The notes below the pieces were generated by a model. It ran no database searches. It was not told where the DNA came from and saw only the letters and a list, made by a program, of their open reading frames with translations. DNA of 64,000 nucleotides. Source: Ceratodon purpureus. Lineage: Eukaryota > Streptophyta > Bryopsida > Pseudoditrichales > Ditrichaceae. Shown here in pieces: positions 35,503 through 49,046 of this stretch (positions are counted from its first letter, which is position 1; each line of letters opens with the position of its first letter). Both the position numbers and the translations under genes were made by a program. Location of the stretch: assembly GCA_014871385.1 (NCBI GenBank), contig CM026422.1, forward strand, positions 26,086,987 through 26,150,986, given 5' to 3'.

Positions 35503-38500
35503 CTCCCACTTTGCGAGTAGTTACCTTCTCGCAATGCCATGGCCTTTGCTAATCGATGATGCCTCTCCTTCGCAAGTGCCTTTGTCAACACATCCGCCAC
35601 CATGTCCTCCGTTGGGCAATACCTCAAGCTTATCTCGCTGCTCTCCAACTTCTCACGAATGAAGTGATGTTGAACATCAATGTGCTTCGTGCGTGAGTGG
35701 TGTGTGGGGTTCTTTGCCAATGCAATGCACCCTTGGTTATCACACATGATGGTCGTTGCATCAACTTGGACACACCCTACATCACCTAGAAGCTTGCTAA
35801 GCCAATTGGCTTCCTTGGTGCTTTGGCTACTAGCCATGTACTCTGCCACCGTTGTGGACAAGGCAATTGTTGGTTGCCTCTTGCAATTCCACGAAATGGC
35901 ACCATGTGCAACGAAAAAGACATACCTCGTTGTTGAATGGCGCTCCTTTGCATCTCCTGCCCAATCCGCATCGCAATAGCCTCTCAACTCGATGTTGATG
36001 CCTCGAAGGCACAACTTCGACTCCAAGGTACCTTGCAAGTACCGCATGATGCGCTTGACTGCACTCCAATGTGATGAAACGGCCGTAAACATGAATTGGC
36101 TCACCATGCTCACCGCAAATGCAAGATCGGGCCGTGTGGCCACCATGGCATACATCAATGAGCCAACACCCGCCTTGTATGGAATTCCCTCCATCTCACC
36201 TTCAATGGCCTCAAACTCCTCCACCGAAAGCTTCATCAACTTCACATTCACATCAAGTGGAGTACCAATGGGCTTGCAATCCTCCATGTTGAAACGCTTG
36301 AGCACCTCCTTGATGTACTTCCTTTGGCACATGGTGATGGTGCGAGCCTTGCGGTTCCTCTCGAATGCCACTCCAAGGCAATACTTCAACTCACCGAGAT
36401 CACTCATTTGGAACTCCCCCTTGAGCTTCGCCTTGAGCCACTCTAACTTGGCATGATGGCTAGCCAAGATGATCAAGTCATCCACATACACAAGCACCAT
36501 CAACAAGAACTCACCCGTTTGCACGATGTACAAGGAATGATGCCCTTCACACCTTGTAAAGCCCTCCTTGATGAAGACTGAGTCAATGCGTTGGTACCAT
36601 GCCCTTGGTGATTGTTTGAGCCCGTACAAGGACTTCTTGACTTGCACACAAGATGCTCCATGCCCTTCTCCTTCTCATGATGATGATGTTGGTGAATGCG
36701 CCTCGCTTGTCTCCTCCTCCTCTTCTTCTTCATCCTCCTCCTTGTCCTTCTTGGCATCCTCATGGTCACTAGAGAAGTTGGCTTGGAAGATTCGTCCACC
36801 AACACCAACAAAGGTGCCTCACTACTCCCACTTGGACTCATCTCCAAACCATCACCAATACTAGTGTTCTCCTCATCAAATACAACATCACGGCTCTTGA
36901 TGATTTTCCTAGTCTCAATGCACATGAGACGATAGGCCTTGGTTCCCTCACAATAGCCAAGAAACAAACACTTGGTACCCTTTGCATCGAGCTTACCTCG
37001 CTTTGCATTAACCACCTTGGCATAAGCAATGCATCCAAACACACGCATGTGTGCAATGCATGGCTTGCGCCCACTCCAAGCCTCTTGTGGAGTGATGCTA
37101 ACAAGAGCACGAGTGGGGCACCGATTGCCAATGTACACCGTATTAGCCACCGCTTCCGCCCAAAATGAAAGCTTGAGCCATAGAGCATGAAGCATGCTCC
37201 TTGGCATCTCCACAATGGTGCGATTGGCTCGCTCTGCAACTCCGTTTTGTTGTGGTGTGTATGGTGTTGATGTTTGTCGTTGGATGCCGTGCTTCTTCAA
37301 GTAGCGTTGGAAGGCCTTGGAGATGAACTCCCCTCCATTGTCCGATCGGAAAACCTTGATCTTGTGCTCCGATTGCGTCTCCGCAAGTGCCCTGAACTCC
37401 TTGAACTTCTCAAGGCACTGAAGGTGTACAACCAAACTCGCCTTGAAAAGTCATCAATGAAGGTCACAAAGTACCTTGCATCATCACCCCTAGATGTGGT
37501 ACTTATAGGATCGCACACATCCGAATGCACAATCTCCAATGGCTTTGACGCACGTGTCCCTCCATCCTTTGGAAATGGTGCCCTATGTTGCTTGCCTTGC
37601 ACACATCCTTCACAAAACGACATGAACAACTCATCTTTGCGAAGGTTCATGCCGCTTACCATGCTTTGAAGTAAGCACACACTCGTTGCATTCAAATGAC
37701 CAAGTCGCCGATGCCAAAGCTCCATTGCACCATTCTTTGAACATCTCAACTTACTCTTGATCTTCAAGGTGTACAACCACACTCGCCATGAAAAGTAATC
37801 AATGATGGTCACATAATACCTTGCACATCCTATATATGAAGGTTACAAAATTCCATTGCACCACTCTTTGATGATGATTGCGCCACCTTTGCCGAATTGG
37901 CTTCAAAGACCTTGATGAAGGTCACTTGATAGAAGTTGCCTTTTCGAGGTCCCTTTGCAAGCACATTGCCATTTGGAGCCTTCAATGTGCACCCCTCCAC
38001 ATTGAATAGCACCTTGAATCCACTAGACACAAGCTTGCTTTCCGAGAGCAAGTTTGCTTGCAACTTGGGCACATGAAGGACATCCTTCATGGTCACCTTC
38101 TTCAAACGCCCCCTTTCAAGCACCTCAACAACAATGCAACCCATTCCAATGGCTTGCACAACACTATCATCACCCAAATGCACATTGCGTGGTGGAATTA
38201 CCTCATAAGTGTCAAATGCCGCCCTATAAGGTGTCATGTGCTTTGTAGCACCCGAATCCATGATCCACTTGCAAATGGACTTGGAATAGGGTCCCTCTTG
38301 TGTTGCAAAGGCGTAGTCATCTTCATCCTTTGCATGGATGGCACCCTCTTTGTCTTTGGCTTGATTTGCATTGTCTAGTTCCCACTTCTTCGCCTTGTAG
38401 CAATGTGTTGCAATGTGGCCCGGCTTGCCACAATTGTAACACACCTTGGGCTCTCCACGTGAGAATGAGCTACTCCCCTTGTTTTGCTTTGATACCAAAG

Positions 38501-39937
38501 CCGCATCATCCCCATGGACCTCCTTTTCCATGCGCTTGAACACTTCATGCATCATCCTTGCCGTCACAAACTCCATGGTAAGGTCTACAAACCGCAAGGT
38601 CTCCAAGGCCGTGATCAAGTTCTCAGAAGAAGGGGGGCAACCTCTCAAGCAAGGTCATGACAACATCGTCATCTTTGACGGGCACATCCAAACAATTGAG
38701 TTGATCGGCAGGGTCTTTCCTATGGTTGATGTGGGTAAGCTTGTCATCACCATCTTGCATCTTGATGGTAAAGAACTTGCGACGAATAAAGAGAATGTTG
38801 GACAAGCTCTTTGTCTCATGGATGTTGCACAATGTCTTCCATGCTTCGGTTGGCCCTCTGCAATTCCGAATGTGGGCAAGTTGGTTGTCCACCAAATTCA
38901 GCCCTATCACGGACATGGCCTTCTTCACACGGCGATTGTACTCCTTGATAACCTTTGGATCCATCTTGATACCCTCCTCATCGTCGTCTTCACTTGGTGG
39001 AGGCTTCTCTGTGCCTTCTACAATCTCCCAAAGGTCCATGGACTCCAACACCATCTCCATCTTAAACTTCCAAAGGCTAAAGTTCTCCCCCTTGAACTTG
39101 TCAATGGTCCTAGCACTCTCATTCTCAAATGTCGCCATTATGACACTCAATATGCCATGATCAACCCTTCTAACGTCTCGATGTGCACTATTGCACCTCT
39201 ACACCCACTTTGAGCCCCTTCTAGACTCAAGTGTGTTTCTACATACCTCCACACTCACATAAGCCCCTACAAGGCTCTCATACTCATGTAAGCACCTCCC
39301 ACTAGCAAATCAGCCCTTATAAGGCCCTAGTGTTGGTTGTGCACACTCCAATCAATCAAAGTCAGTCCCTTCTAGCTCAAATGTGCAATGGAACACTTGA
39401 AGCACTCAAGTCCTCTCACAATGAACTCAAATGCAAACCTTTGCACCTCACTCAAGTATACCTCACTTTTCTTTGCTCCTACATGCAAAGATGGCCTTGA
39501 GTGACTTCAAAGAGCATCACCTAGACTCCAATGTGCATCTATGCACCTCAATCACTCAAATCAGCACCATTAGAGAGCAAGCAAGCACATCCACAATGTT
39601 TGAACACTTACAAGGTCCAAAAGCTTTGAATGAGCACCTCCACCACTCTTGCAACGCTATGTGCCTCCCCAAATCTACAAATCAACCCTTGTGCACCTCA
39701 AAGGCTCCAAATGAGCTCCTTTGCACCTCCAAGGCTCCAAATGAGCCCTTGTGCACCTCCAAAGCGCTTAATCAGCCCATGTGCACCTCCAAAGCTCTAA
39801 ATCAGCCCATGTGCACCTCCAATGCTCCAAATCAGCCCTTGTGCACCTCACATACACAATGCCTCACAAGACCTCCTCCAAACTACTTTGCAACCAAAGA
39901 ACTCTCACTTGCAACTCACATGAGTGGGCCCATAACC

Positions 39938-40365
39938 TATTGAAGTTAAAAGAAGAAGAGAGATGGTTGCTCTAACAAGTGTAGCACACAAAGTAATACA
40001 AACAATGAATGGAGTGAGATATGAGCTTCTTTCGAAGCTCTTTACTTATAGTACTTGGTTGCACATCTCTAAGGGACTCTCAAAGGACATTCCAAGCCAC
40101 TTGCAAGTCCCTTTAGTACACGTGGCACTCATGGCCGCCCCTAAGACTTAGCCACCACCCACTTGTCCTTCCAAGCTTATCATTGACTTGGCTTAGTCAA
40201 TGCAAGTGGGCTGGTCCTTATCTCTTCACCTACTCATGCCACATATGCACCATGTGGTAAATGACCTCTCTCCCTTTTCTCCCCTTTTACTTCCCCCCTT
40301 CTAATTCTACCTCATTGCAAACTCTATTTACAATGCCTTAACTACGTGCTACCTAAACTCCAACA
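39938..40365 (-). repeat. Copia copy C 5' LTR
   Basis: 428 bases, same ends as the partner LTR. The adjacent leader carries TGGGCCCATAACC on the plus strand, where the primer-binding site should lie. Confidence 0.9.
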
Positions 40366-42190
40366 TGTTTTTACCAATGCTGAAAAAAGATCTGAGACCT
40401 TGGCAAGACGATTTTGGGTGGATCTTGCGTGGCATATTTGCGTAGGCCAACTGAGGATGTTCAAATCATTCTCAGTTTGTCTTTGGCCTTGGGGAGGATG
40501 TCACTACAAAGATTGCTGACACAATCAACAAGCTTAGTGTCTCCGTTATATACCACAATTTGTAATGGCTACTACAAATATTCGTCAACATTCATGACCT
40601 TACAAATACTTTTACAGTTTACTTGGTTGAAGTATGCTAGAACAAATGTGGTAAGGTAGGTGAATTGTTTCACATTATCAAGCAGTTTCCGGATACTCAC
40701 AACTAGCCAGTCTCGAGAGAGCTATACCGCAATAAATTTTGATATAGAGTGAGTTCTCCAAGTTATATTTTCGAAGGCATTCATATAGCGTACTACTAAT
40801 GGAATTCGATTGCACTAGTTGTTACCAATGTATTATCTGGAAACCAGTCTAAACATCTTATAAAGTTTATTAAGATTTTCTTTCTTGTGAGTGGAACAGT
40901 ATAGAGTTGTTTTGACCCTTCTATCTTCCATGATGACCTTACTTGCCATCAGTTCCTCTTTATTTGTAGCCATTTATTGTAGTTGCAAAAAAATCTTTTG
41001 CAGTTTGTCAAGCTCGTACCTTTCAATGTTAAACTACTAGTGGCCTTTGATGTCTTTGGAGTTTTTGAAGTGGCAAGTTCTGATTTTAATTCATTTTGAT
41101 TGATCGGAGTTTCTTCCATTGTAGGCAGACCACAATTTTCATTGTTTGTTCAAAGATAAGCGCAAGACCCATTACAACTAACATTGGATTCTTGCTTTGC
41201 CAATCCAAGTTGGATGACATGATTATGTTTAGATTCCAAAGCAATGCCTCCCTAGTTGCTCCTATCTCTGCTTCTTCTACCCCTTTCATTTGAAAACTGC
41301 TCATCTTTCATTTGAACTCCTTTTTGAGTTCCTTCTTCTAATTCAATTCTTATAATATTCATTTTTGCTAAGCGCACTAATGCCAAGTCGTAAGTGGATG
41401 AAGATGCCTCTTCATTCTCATGCAATGTCCGTGCTTCTAGGTTCTCTTGAAACCACCATGCTTTTCCATTCACTTACAATCTTTATACTTTCCCACTCTA
41501 CTTCCTAGTAGCTTAAATTATCCATGCTATTTCTTTCAGAAACATTTCCATATAATTTCATTAATGCAACAAAGAAAAAAATGATAATGTCCCCCTTTCT
41601 AAAAAGGACTACTTCAATAATGGTCAATGTTTGGAATTCCTAGTCCGCTAATACATTGGAAATTGCTCTCTCCTTCAAAATAATAAATTTCTTTATACAT
41701 GATACAAAAGGAAAACACTGATCGTTTAGTAAAAAAATGTGAAGGTTGATTCTTACGGCATGAGAAAGATATATACTTCCAAGAAGAGTGGAGCGTACGA
41801 GACCTTCCATTCCTACCTCATATCAACAATATTGATTAACAAGAATAAAAACATTAATTTCAATCTCAAATACTTCCATGCAACACTTTCACATCATACA
41901 CTCTTTAGACATAATGAAGCTTTACTTCCTAAACTTTCGTGGAAAGATATAGACAAAAAAAAGTGTGGACATGATTCTTGTCACAGTAATAGAAGAATAT
42001 CGGGGATGATACACTGATGTATTATTGTTTGGTAGTCTTTCATCCTTGCTCTATTCTCTCTCAACCTTCTATTCTCTAGTTCTAGATAAAAAGAATGTAA
42101 CTCAAATTGCTCCATTTAATCTTACATGCTACGACCAGTGGTCTCCTCAATTTGCCACCTGAAACCTTCATCGATCTGTTGATGAGTTCC
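40366..42190. other. AT-rich intergenic DNA
   Basis: No gene is recognised. Overlapping ORFs at 41086-41473 (minus; one begins MNGKAWWFQENLEARTL) look partly coding but match nothing I know. The sequence to the right of copy C does not continue the Penelope-like reading frame in any frame I checked. Confidence 0.35.
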
Positions 42191-42193
42191 AAA

Positions 42194-42520
42194 GGTCAAA
42201 AGGCAATGGTGGCTAAGTTTTAAAGGCGGCCATGAGTTTCAGGTGTCCTAAAGACACTTGCAAGTGTCCCTTTAGAGTCACTTAGAGATGAGCAACTAAG
42301 TACCATAAGTAAAGGGCCTCAGATGCAGCCCAAATCTCACTCCATTCATTGTTTGTACCATTTTATATGCTACACTAGTTAGAACAATCATATCTCTGCT
42401 TCTCTTAATCTCAATAGGTTATGGGCCAACTCATGTAGGTTGGTTAATTAGGAATTTAGAAGAGGCCATCTTTGCATGTAGGAGCAAAGAAGGGAGAGGT
42501 TTACTTGTATGAGGTGCAAC
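42194..42520 (+). repeat. Diverged Copia LTR and leader remnant
   Basis: The second half of the LTR (CTCACTCCATTCATTGTTTG and CTCAATA near 42416) is followed by leader pieces (GGTTATGGGCC, GCATGTAGGAGCAAAGAAGG). It is a fossil of the same family, more diverged than copies A to C. Confidence 0.7.
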
Positions 42521-42744
42521 CTTCCATTCTTTTGAGCATTGATGATACTTCCATTGAGATTTGCAAAATTTTAGGCATGAAGAATGTGATCTCGATTTGG
42601 TATTAAAACAAGATGGTGTTAAACACAATGGTAGTGCAAATGTTGAGTGTCTAAATCTATTTGTCTACAAGAAATTTATAGACAAGGAGGTAAAAGTTAG
42701 TGTTTATTATGTCAAAATTAACCCATAACGAAGGAGCCTTGATG

Positions 42745-43075
42745 AGAGAGAAAAACCCTCCAAGGATTTGTTAGTAAAACTTGAACTTGAAGATACTACC
42801 ACATACTTGGTAAATACTATTGAGGCTATACAAAAGCAAACTCAAGGTGAAGGAAGTGCAATAAAGAAGATGTTCTTATCATGATGAAGAAGGCTATAGA
42901 GGAGAGTAACAAAAAGCTCAAGAACATGAAGATGTTGAAGGATGACATTGTTAAGGAAGTCTACAACTATGCGGATGAAATCAATGACAAGTTGAAGAAA
43001 CAAATGTTGGACATCCAAAGTACATTGACTTTGGCACTTATCGAGATGCAACAAATTACCGACTTCGTAGCTTGA
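42745..43075 (+). pseudogene. Coiled-coil ORF remnant
   Basis: Two open pieces in different frames: KPSKDLLVKLELEDTTTYLV to about 42875, then 42881-43075 (64 codons) with a heptad-like helix (ESNKKLKNMKMLKDDIVKEV, then EINDKLKKQMLDIQ). Codon use looks coding; the family is unknown. It follows a Copia leader remnant and may be captured or nested sequence. Confidence 0.3.
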
Positions 43076-43326
43076 AGTCTTTTACTAAACGACAAGGTAA
43101 ATGTGGATTGACCACAAACCGCCAAGATAAAAAGTATTTACTGCGATACTACTTTGAATACGTAGTTGTATTTAGACATAATATTATACATATAAAATAT
43201 ATTATGAAAACTACAAAACAATATCGTATTATACATAATATTTTATAAATGTTTTGATTATTATATGAAATACATATACAATATTTTATACTTATTCAAA
43301 TACAATACACAACCAAAGTACCATCG

Positions 43327-43520
43327 ACATCCAAAATTTGGTTCTAATCCAAAATTTGGATTTCATCCAAAATGCAGATCTCATCAAAAGTACAGATCCA
43401 TCCAAAATTAAGATTTCATTCAAAATTCAGATCTCATACAAAACTCGTATTTCATTTAAAACTCAAATTTCATCTGGAATTCATACTTCATCCAAAATTC
43501 AGATTGTATCCAAAATATAG
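43327..43520. repeat. 18-bp minisatellite
   Basis: About ten imperfect units like TTCATCCAAAATTCAGAT, with a period of 18-19 bases. The in-frame ORF here (SFKIQISYKTRISFKTQ) is a by-product of an 18-base period and not a gene. Confidence 0.7.
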
Positions 43521-44467
43521 AGCTTCAACTAGATCATTGTAATAGACAACTCAAAAAATTTCAAAATAATTGACGGAAGAGATTAGAAGATTATAGCTTT
43601 TGATAACAAATTTCAATATAATCGACCGTAGATATTTGAAAACAAACTTTTTTGACAAGATTTTTGACGAGGTTGACACTCTCTAAATTTTTTTTACTTA
43701 GGTTTTTTTCATTACAGATTGTGGGGGTTTTGTTGCCTGTCAAAGAAGACTAAGTTAGCTAATTGCATGAAAAAAATTATTCTCAAAAGTCAAGTGTAGC
43801 ATGTTGAAAACAATATTTTTATTAAGTTGAACACACAAGAATGCTAAATCTTATTTCTTTCCTTATAAATTCCGTTATATAAAGTCCCAATCCAGACTGT
43901 CAAAGTAAAGATTGATGTCCATCCTCTCCCTGAAAAAAAGAAAAAACCGAAAATAATACTTTTTCTAGCTTTTATGAAGGAAAGAAGAAGTTTTTTTAGT
44001 ACACATCCCGAAACGATTATAAAAGTTTGATATTTTGTAAGGTGAACATTATGCACTCAAAGTCTTTTTTTTTTTTTTGGAAACGTCAAAGATGACATCA
44101 TGAAGTATTTATAAAAATATTCTCAGAGATAATTGATATATTTAGCATGGCTTTCCAAATTGCCCATCGAGCAGCTTTTTCCACTTCGGGTACCATAATT
44201 ATTTTTATAAATGTCCAATTGAAAAAAAAATTAGATTCCCTCAAATTTCTTGTTATGGTCTATATTCACAAAAAAATTCAAAAAATCTTGACTTCAATTG
44301 AAGTCATAAGTACATGCCCAAATTCTAAAAAAACCCATTATAGGACAATTGTTCTTTAGGGGTAAACAATATATTAAAAATTAAATAAGAGAAAACCTAA
44401 AAGTCTCCAATTTTATAGGTATCACTTCATTAACACATTGGCCTTACTAAAATGCGAGGACGTTGAA
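43521..44467. other. AT-rich DNA left of the piggyBac element
   Basis: No gene is recognised. It ends at the TTAA (44468-44471) that borders the transposon. Confidence 0.4.
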
Positions 44468-44471
44468 TTAA

Positions 44472-44483
44472 CCCCTAAAGCAT
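44472..44483 (+). repeat. piggyBac left terminal inverted repeat
   Basis: CCCCTAAAGCAT, preceded by TTAA at 44468-44471. Confidence 0.88.
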
Positions 44484-45249
44484 TTGGCCTGAAAACATAA
44501 AATTTTCACTCAAAACAGCCCTGTTTTGCTTCAAATTATAATTTACCAAATTCGCACCTATTTCGAGGAATCTGACCGTAGGATCTACTAACTAACTTGT
44601 TTATGTATGTGTAAAAAAAATTTCAGGTTGTAAGTCTACACCATTTGCAAGATCATAAACTTTGAAGTTGATGGAAAAGTTTTTTTCAGTGCTGCCCGGC
44701 AGGGATAGTCACCATTTAGACACCGAATTAGCCAATATTACGACCCTCTTATCAATGGAGACAATGCTGATTTCCTTTCAAAGTCAGGTAGGAGTATACT
44801 CCCCAAATTTGAAGAGCATACGTCATTCAAAAGTACGCAAAAATCACATTTGAAGTGATTGGGGTCCCAAAAAACACACATACACTACCGCTTATGTGAG
44901 AGTAAAAATGCCAAACCTCAAAATTTTATTTGCAAAATCCAAACGGTGAAAACACCCCTTTGTACTAAAGAAAAATACTAGAAAAAAAAAACCCGAAAAA
45001 TAACAAATCCATAAAAATTATGAATTTCCAAGCATATAATGTGATTTATTAGAGTAAATTGGTGTAGGGCAGTGAATGAAAAATGGGTGGAGAAGGTGAC
45101 CCGAGATTAGGGGTGAAATACTAACTGCCAACTAATGAAAGAAAACTAAATAGATGAATGCAAAGGCATTATCATGATCAATGAACTCTAATTGCAGATT
45201 TTGAAACATTTTTTATCCATAGATAAGGGGTGGAGCCGTTGGTGATATG

Positions 45250-45780
45250 CATTTGTACCTAAATTTGCTCACTGCCAGCTCACTCCCACACTCTAGCCCC
45301 CTCAAAACCCTCCTTGCCTTTGAACATGGTGAGCTGTACAGTACCCAAGCCCATCCTCGCCTCACCCGCTTTTCCCCTCCCCATCTCACCCACCCCACCT
45401 CATCCCAGCGCGACTCATCCCTCCCGCGACTCATCCCTCCCCCCCCCCCCCCCCCCCCCCCCCCTCCTCGACCTCCCACCCCTCCCCGACCACAGAATCT
45501 GAACCTGACTCCTTCCCGTCCCCGGTTCCGCTCCCTCCCAATCCCCTTCCTCCAAGACCCTATCCCGCCCTCCCCGTCCCGCCCTCCCCGTCCCGCCCTC
45601 CATGTCCCGCCCTCCCTCCCTGGCCCGCCCCTTCTAAGCCCGTCCCGTCCAGCCCACTGTCCTGGTACCGTAGCCCGGTCCCCGACCCGTGCCGTGGCCT
45701 CCACTTTGTGCACCCGCCCTTCGTCTGCAGCCCGTCCCCAGCCTCTCTGCTGAAACGAAAACCAAGAATGAATAAAACGC
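45250..45780. repeat. C-rich low-complexity block in piggyBac
   Basis: It includes a C26 run (45439-45464) and repeats of CCCGCCCTCCCCGT near 45560-45620. The composition resembles the G-rich part of the transposase N-terminus, so one may have arisen from the other. Proline- or glycine-rich ORFs here are not credible genes. Confidence 0.6.
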
Positions 45781-46197
45781 ACCCTCCCAGCTGGAACAGT
45801 GATATGTCCCCTGGGGCATGCTAACTAAGACTTACCCCTTAGGGCATAATAATCATATTTGAGATATGAAGTGCATTTGTGAAGAACCAAAAATAAAATA
45901 AAATAAAGAGGTCATTACGTAATGATAAAAAAAATTTAATTTTTTTTTTAAAAAATAAAAAAAAATAAAAAGAAATAAAAAAAAACACTAACACTAGTAA
46001 CTAGATTTTTATGGAGGGTGAGGATAAAATGCAAGAAAATCCTTTGACCACTCTATGATCGATAAATTGATACTTCCACCACAAATATTGTAAAATCGGA
46101 TACGTACTAGAATATAGAACATCAAAAAAAAAAATTAGGAAATAAATTACTTACCTAGAAAATATAAAACCACATAATCATGGAGATTTTTATATGT

Positions 46198-49046
46198 TCA
46201 TGTGAAACATCTCAAAGCAATTTGGATTTCTCCAACACATGAATTGCCCCTTGCATTGGGAAGAATAAGTGCCCGTGCCCTGCATACCACACATATTCTC
46301 CTCATTTCTGAGTGAGACAATATATGAACCCCCGGTCTTTGTGCTCGAATTGCATTCTCGTGGTCTGATCGCAGCGTATAATGTTCTAGAAGCTTCTCGC
46401 ACAACTTGGTCTTGAACTGCAGATGAGTCATAGGTGGCTCAACAATCCTACCACGGGAAATTCTGTTGAGGTACATCACGTACATGTTGACAACCGTTGT
46501 GTCAATCAAGAACCAAAACACACGATGCCACCATTTGTGGCTGCGTGTTTGACTAGAATACGATGCGCGCAGTTGGTCTGCTACATCCACTCCGCGCATA
46601 TACTTCGTATACTCTAATAAAATCGGAGATATTGGAATGTCTTCCCTAATGGCACCATCTCGACGGGGTACCACTACTTGTGCCTCATTTGGAGAAGTAA
46701 TTGGGTTTGCATGAGAAGACAATAAAAGAACCGGCCGCTTGTCCTTCCACATAACACAGGACATGCCACGGCTGCGATGCATTCTCCACTCTAGGAATCC
46801 TTGCGGTGATCTTCTAAAATTTCCAGGTGTCTTCAAATAAGTCGGAAGCCCAACGCGGTTTGACCGTGCAGTACCTGTTGCATAAATCCCCATAGTTGCT
46901 AATTCATTGAACAAAGGTACTGATGTGAAATAGTTGTCCATAACAACACAGTGGCCTTTATTCTCTAAGCCTTCAATCAATCTCATAACTACCCTATGTG
47001 GTACACTTGGTCCACCCCGAGGTACCCCCACAACGATTTGTTTTGCGATGTCACGACCACAATAGATATCAAAGTTATACACAAACTTTGATTTAGAATC
47101 CGCTAAGCACCAAACCTTGATGCCCCATTTTTGGGGCTTCTTTGGCATATACTGTCTGGCGGGGCAATATGATCCCTTATATCGGATCATCATCTCATCT
47201 ATAGTGACATACTCCCCTAGTTGCCATTCCCTCTTACATGCCTATCTGATATCATTTACCAGCCATCGGACCTGCCTCATTTTGTCATATCCTACTTGGC
47301 CTCGCTCAACATCATGGTATGTATTCGGGTCGGTAACATGCATACACCGCCTCAATTCTCTAAACCTTGCCAAAGTCATGATGTTAGAAATAATGGGGCA
47401 ATGGAAAATAGACCCAATTTTCTCCCGATAGGTCTTCATGTTGGGTTGCTTCTTCATTCCCATGTAGATATGGATAGCCAAAAATGCCCTAAAATCTCCA
47501 ATGGTCATTGGGATCCAATTTCGCCCCTCCATTGTCCTCCCGAAAACTTCATTGAAACAATTAGCATATCGATTGGTCTCCCTAATAATTCTCCGTAGTA
47601 AATTGTAGGGCCAAAATAACTCCCAAAGTTGCAAAACAGTGGGCAATACTTCGAACAAGCGAGTAATTCCACTAATTTCATGAAATGCATTTGGAACTGG
47701 TTCATAAGTATAGTGTTCTTGTCCTTAAAATTCGTCCCCATATTCCATCCTTACATTCTCCTCCACAACTTCACCCACATGTCCGTCACTTAGAACTCCG
47801 TCGCTCTCATCTTCACTTTCATACTCACTGTACGAACTCATGGAATCATCGCTCAATTGTGCCACGAATGCTCCTGCCCTTCTATATCTCCTTCTCACTG
47901 CCCTTCGGATTATCTCATTAGGAAATGCGTCATTTACATTGACATTTGGAACTCTTTCATGCTGGCCACCAATGTCCCAACCTGCTCCTTCCACCCCTAA
48001 CTCCCTGGTCCCGCCCTCTCTTTCCCCCCTTTCCCAACCCACTGTCTCCCATCCCGCTCTCTCACCCCCTACCTCCCTGGTCCCGCCCATAGCACCCTCC
48101 ACTCCCCGGACCCCATTCTCCCCGCCCCCTCCCTCCCGGTCCCCTCCCTCCCCGCCCGTTCCCTCCCTACCCGTTCCCTCCCCGACCGCTCCCTCAACCC
48201 CTGCCCCATCCCCGTTCTCTCTTTCCCCCCCGTCTCGACCCCTCGTATCCCTGCCAGCTCTCTCATCCCCTCCCTCCTCGGTCTCGCCCACTGGAACCCT
48301 GCATGCTCCCTCGGCGGTCTCCCAGCCCACTCCCTCGGCCCATCCCTCCCCGCTCCCACAGACTGTACCCCCCCCCCCCCCCCCCCCCCCGCCCTCTCCA
48401 GACCCGCCCCCCTCTCATCGAACAGTGCCTCCTCGTCGTTGACGTCCACCTGCACTTGCTCTCCCGCCCACTCTCTCCCATGGTGGTCTCGGCCCACACC
48501 TCTTGCCCTCGTTTCGAAGTGCAACCCTGTGTCTACCGTTTCTAATCCAACAGCTCTTTCTCCCTCATCATCCTCAAGATAGTTGACTCTCTCTACGTGT
48601 ATACCTTCTCCACGCTCCCCTATTCCTGTAGTGTTAGTGCTGCGTTTTAGACGTCTTGACTGTGGCCTGTGAAGAAGCTCTGGAGGCCAGGTAATACTCT
48701 CTAATCCACCACCTTGCATGACTCTCTCATCATTGTCAGATCCAGATTCAGCATCACAAGAGGACTCCCTCCCCCATTCCTCTTCATTCATATTTTCACT
48801 TGGTAAAATACCTTCTGCTGCAAGAAATTGCCTCATAGTCATATTCCTCAAAACTTCTCTATCCATTTCTGAAATGGGAGAGGGAGGACGTGGTGGTGTG
48901 TCCTGGATGGTTGGTGGAATCATAGGAGGTGTAGATGAAGAAGAAGGAGGAGCTTCTAGATTTGCTAGGCGGATGCTCCTACGCACCACCTCAGCATGGT
49001 GTTTATAACGCCGTTTTGGCGCCATTTGTGTAGACACAGTAATCAC
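46198..49046 (-). pseudogene. piggyBac transposase (DDE_Tnp_1_7), nearly intact
   Basis: Cut-and-paste transposase. The DDE domain is clear: YVTIDEMMIRYKG with the first catalytic Asp at 47197-47199, YMPKKPQKWGIKVW, VVMDNYFTSVPLF with the second at 46936-46938, and MRGVDVADQL with the third at 46585-46587. A C-terminal cysteine cluster (CVVC, SC, RC) resembles the family's zinc-binding tail. The N-terminus (from MITVSTQMAPKRRYKHHAEV) is long, acidic and then extremely Gly/Arg/Glu-rich with expanded GRER-type repeats. Two in-frame stops interrupt it (TAA 47725-47727 and TAG 47242-47244). The frame also changes between about 48330 and 48400, where a G23 run (C23 at 48368-48390) lies. Apart from these it is open over about 2.85 kb. 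Confidence 0.85.

Larger units (their letters stand above)
35075..40365 (-). mobile_element. Copia LTR retrotransposon, copy C (near full-length, broken)
   Basis: The most complete copy in the window: 5.29 kb with two 428-base LTRs. Parts in transcription order: 5' LTR 40365-39938, leader with short CTCC/GTGCACCT repeats, UBN2 gag (39150-38623), CCHC zinc knuckle (38441-38400), aspartic protease with DSGA (about 38258), gag-pre-integrase and integrase (about 37800-36900), reverse transcriptase with [10 protein letters not shown] and YVDD blocks, RNase H, 3' LTR 35502-35075. It is broken, with about four breaks. The LTRs differ at about 15 of 428 sites by eye (3.5%), which at commonly used plant rates means an insertion roughly one to a few million years old. 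No matching 5-bp target duplication is seen. Confidence 0.92.

Noticed and set aside
40366-41000. Continuation of the Penelope-like RT to the right of copy C
   Set aside because: Translation in three frames shows stops and none of the expected palm motifs.
43338-43520. Periodic peptide ORF (SFKIQISYKTRISFKTQ type)
   Set aside because: An 18-base minisatellite automatically gives an open, periodic frame.
45213-45782. Proline- or glycine-rich ORFs on both strands
   Set aside because: They arise from a C-rich block with a C26 run; no start context or domain supports a gene.
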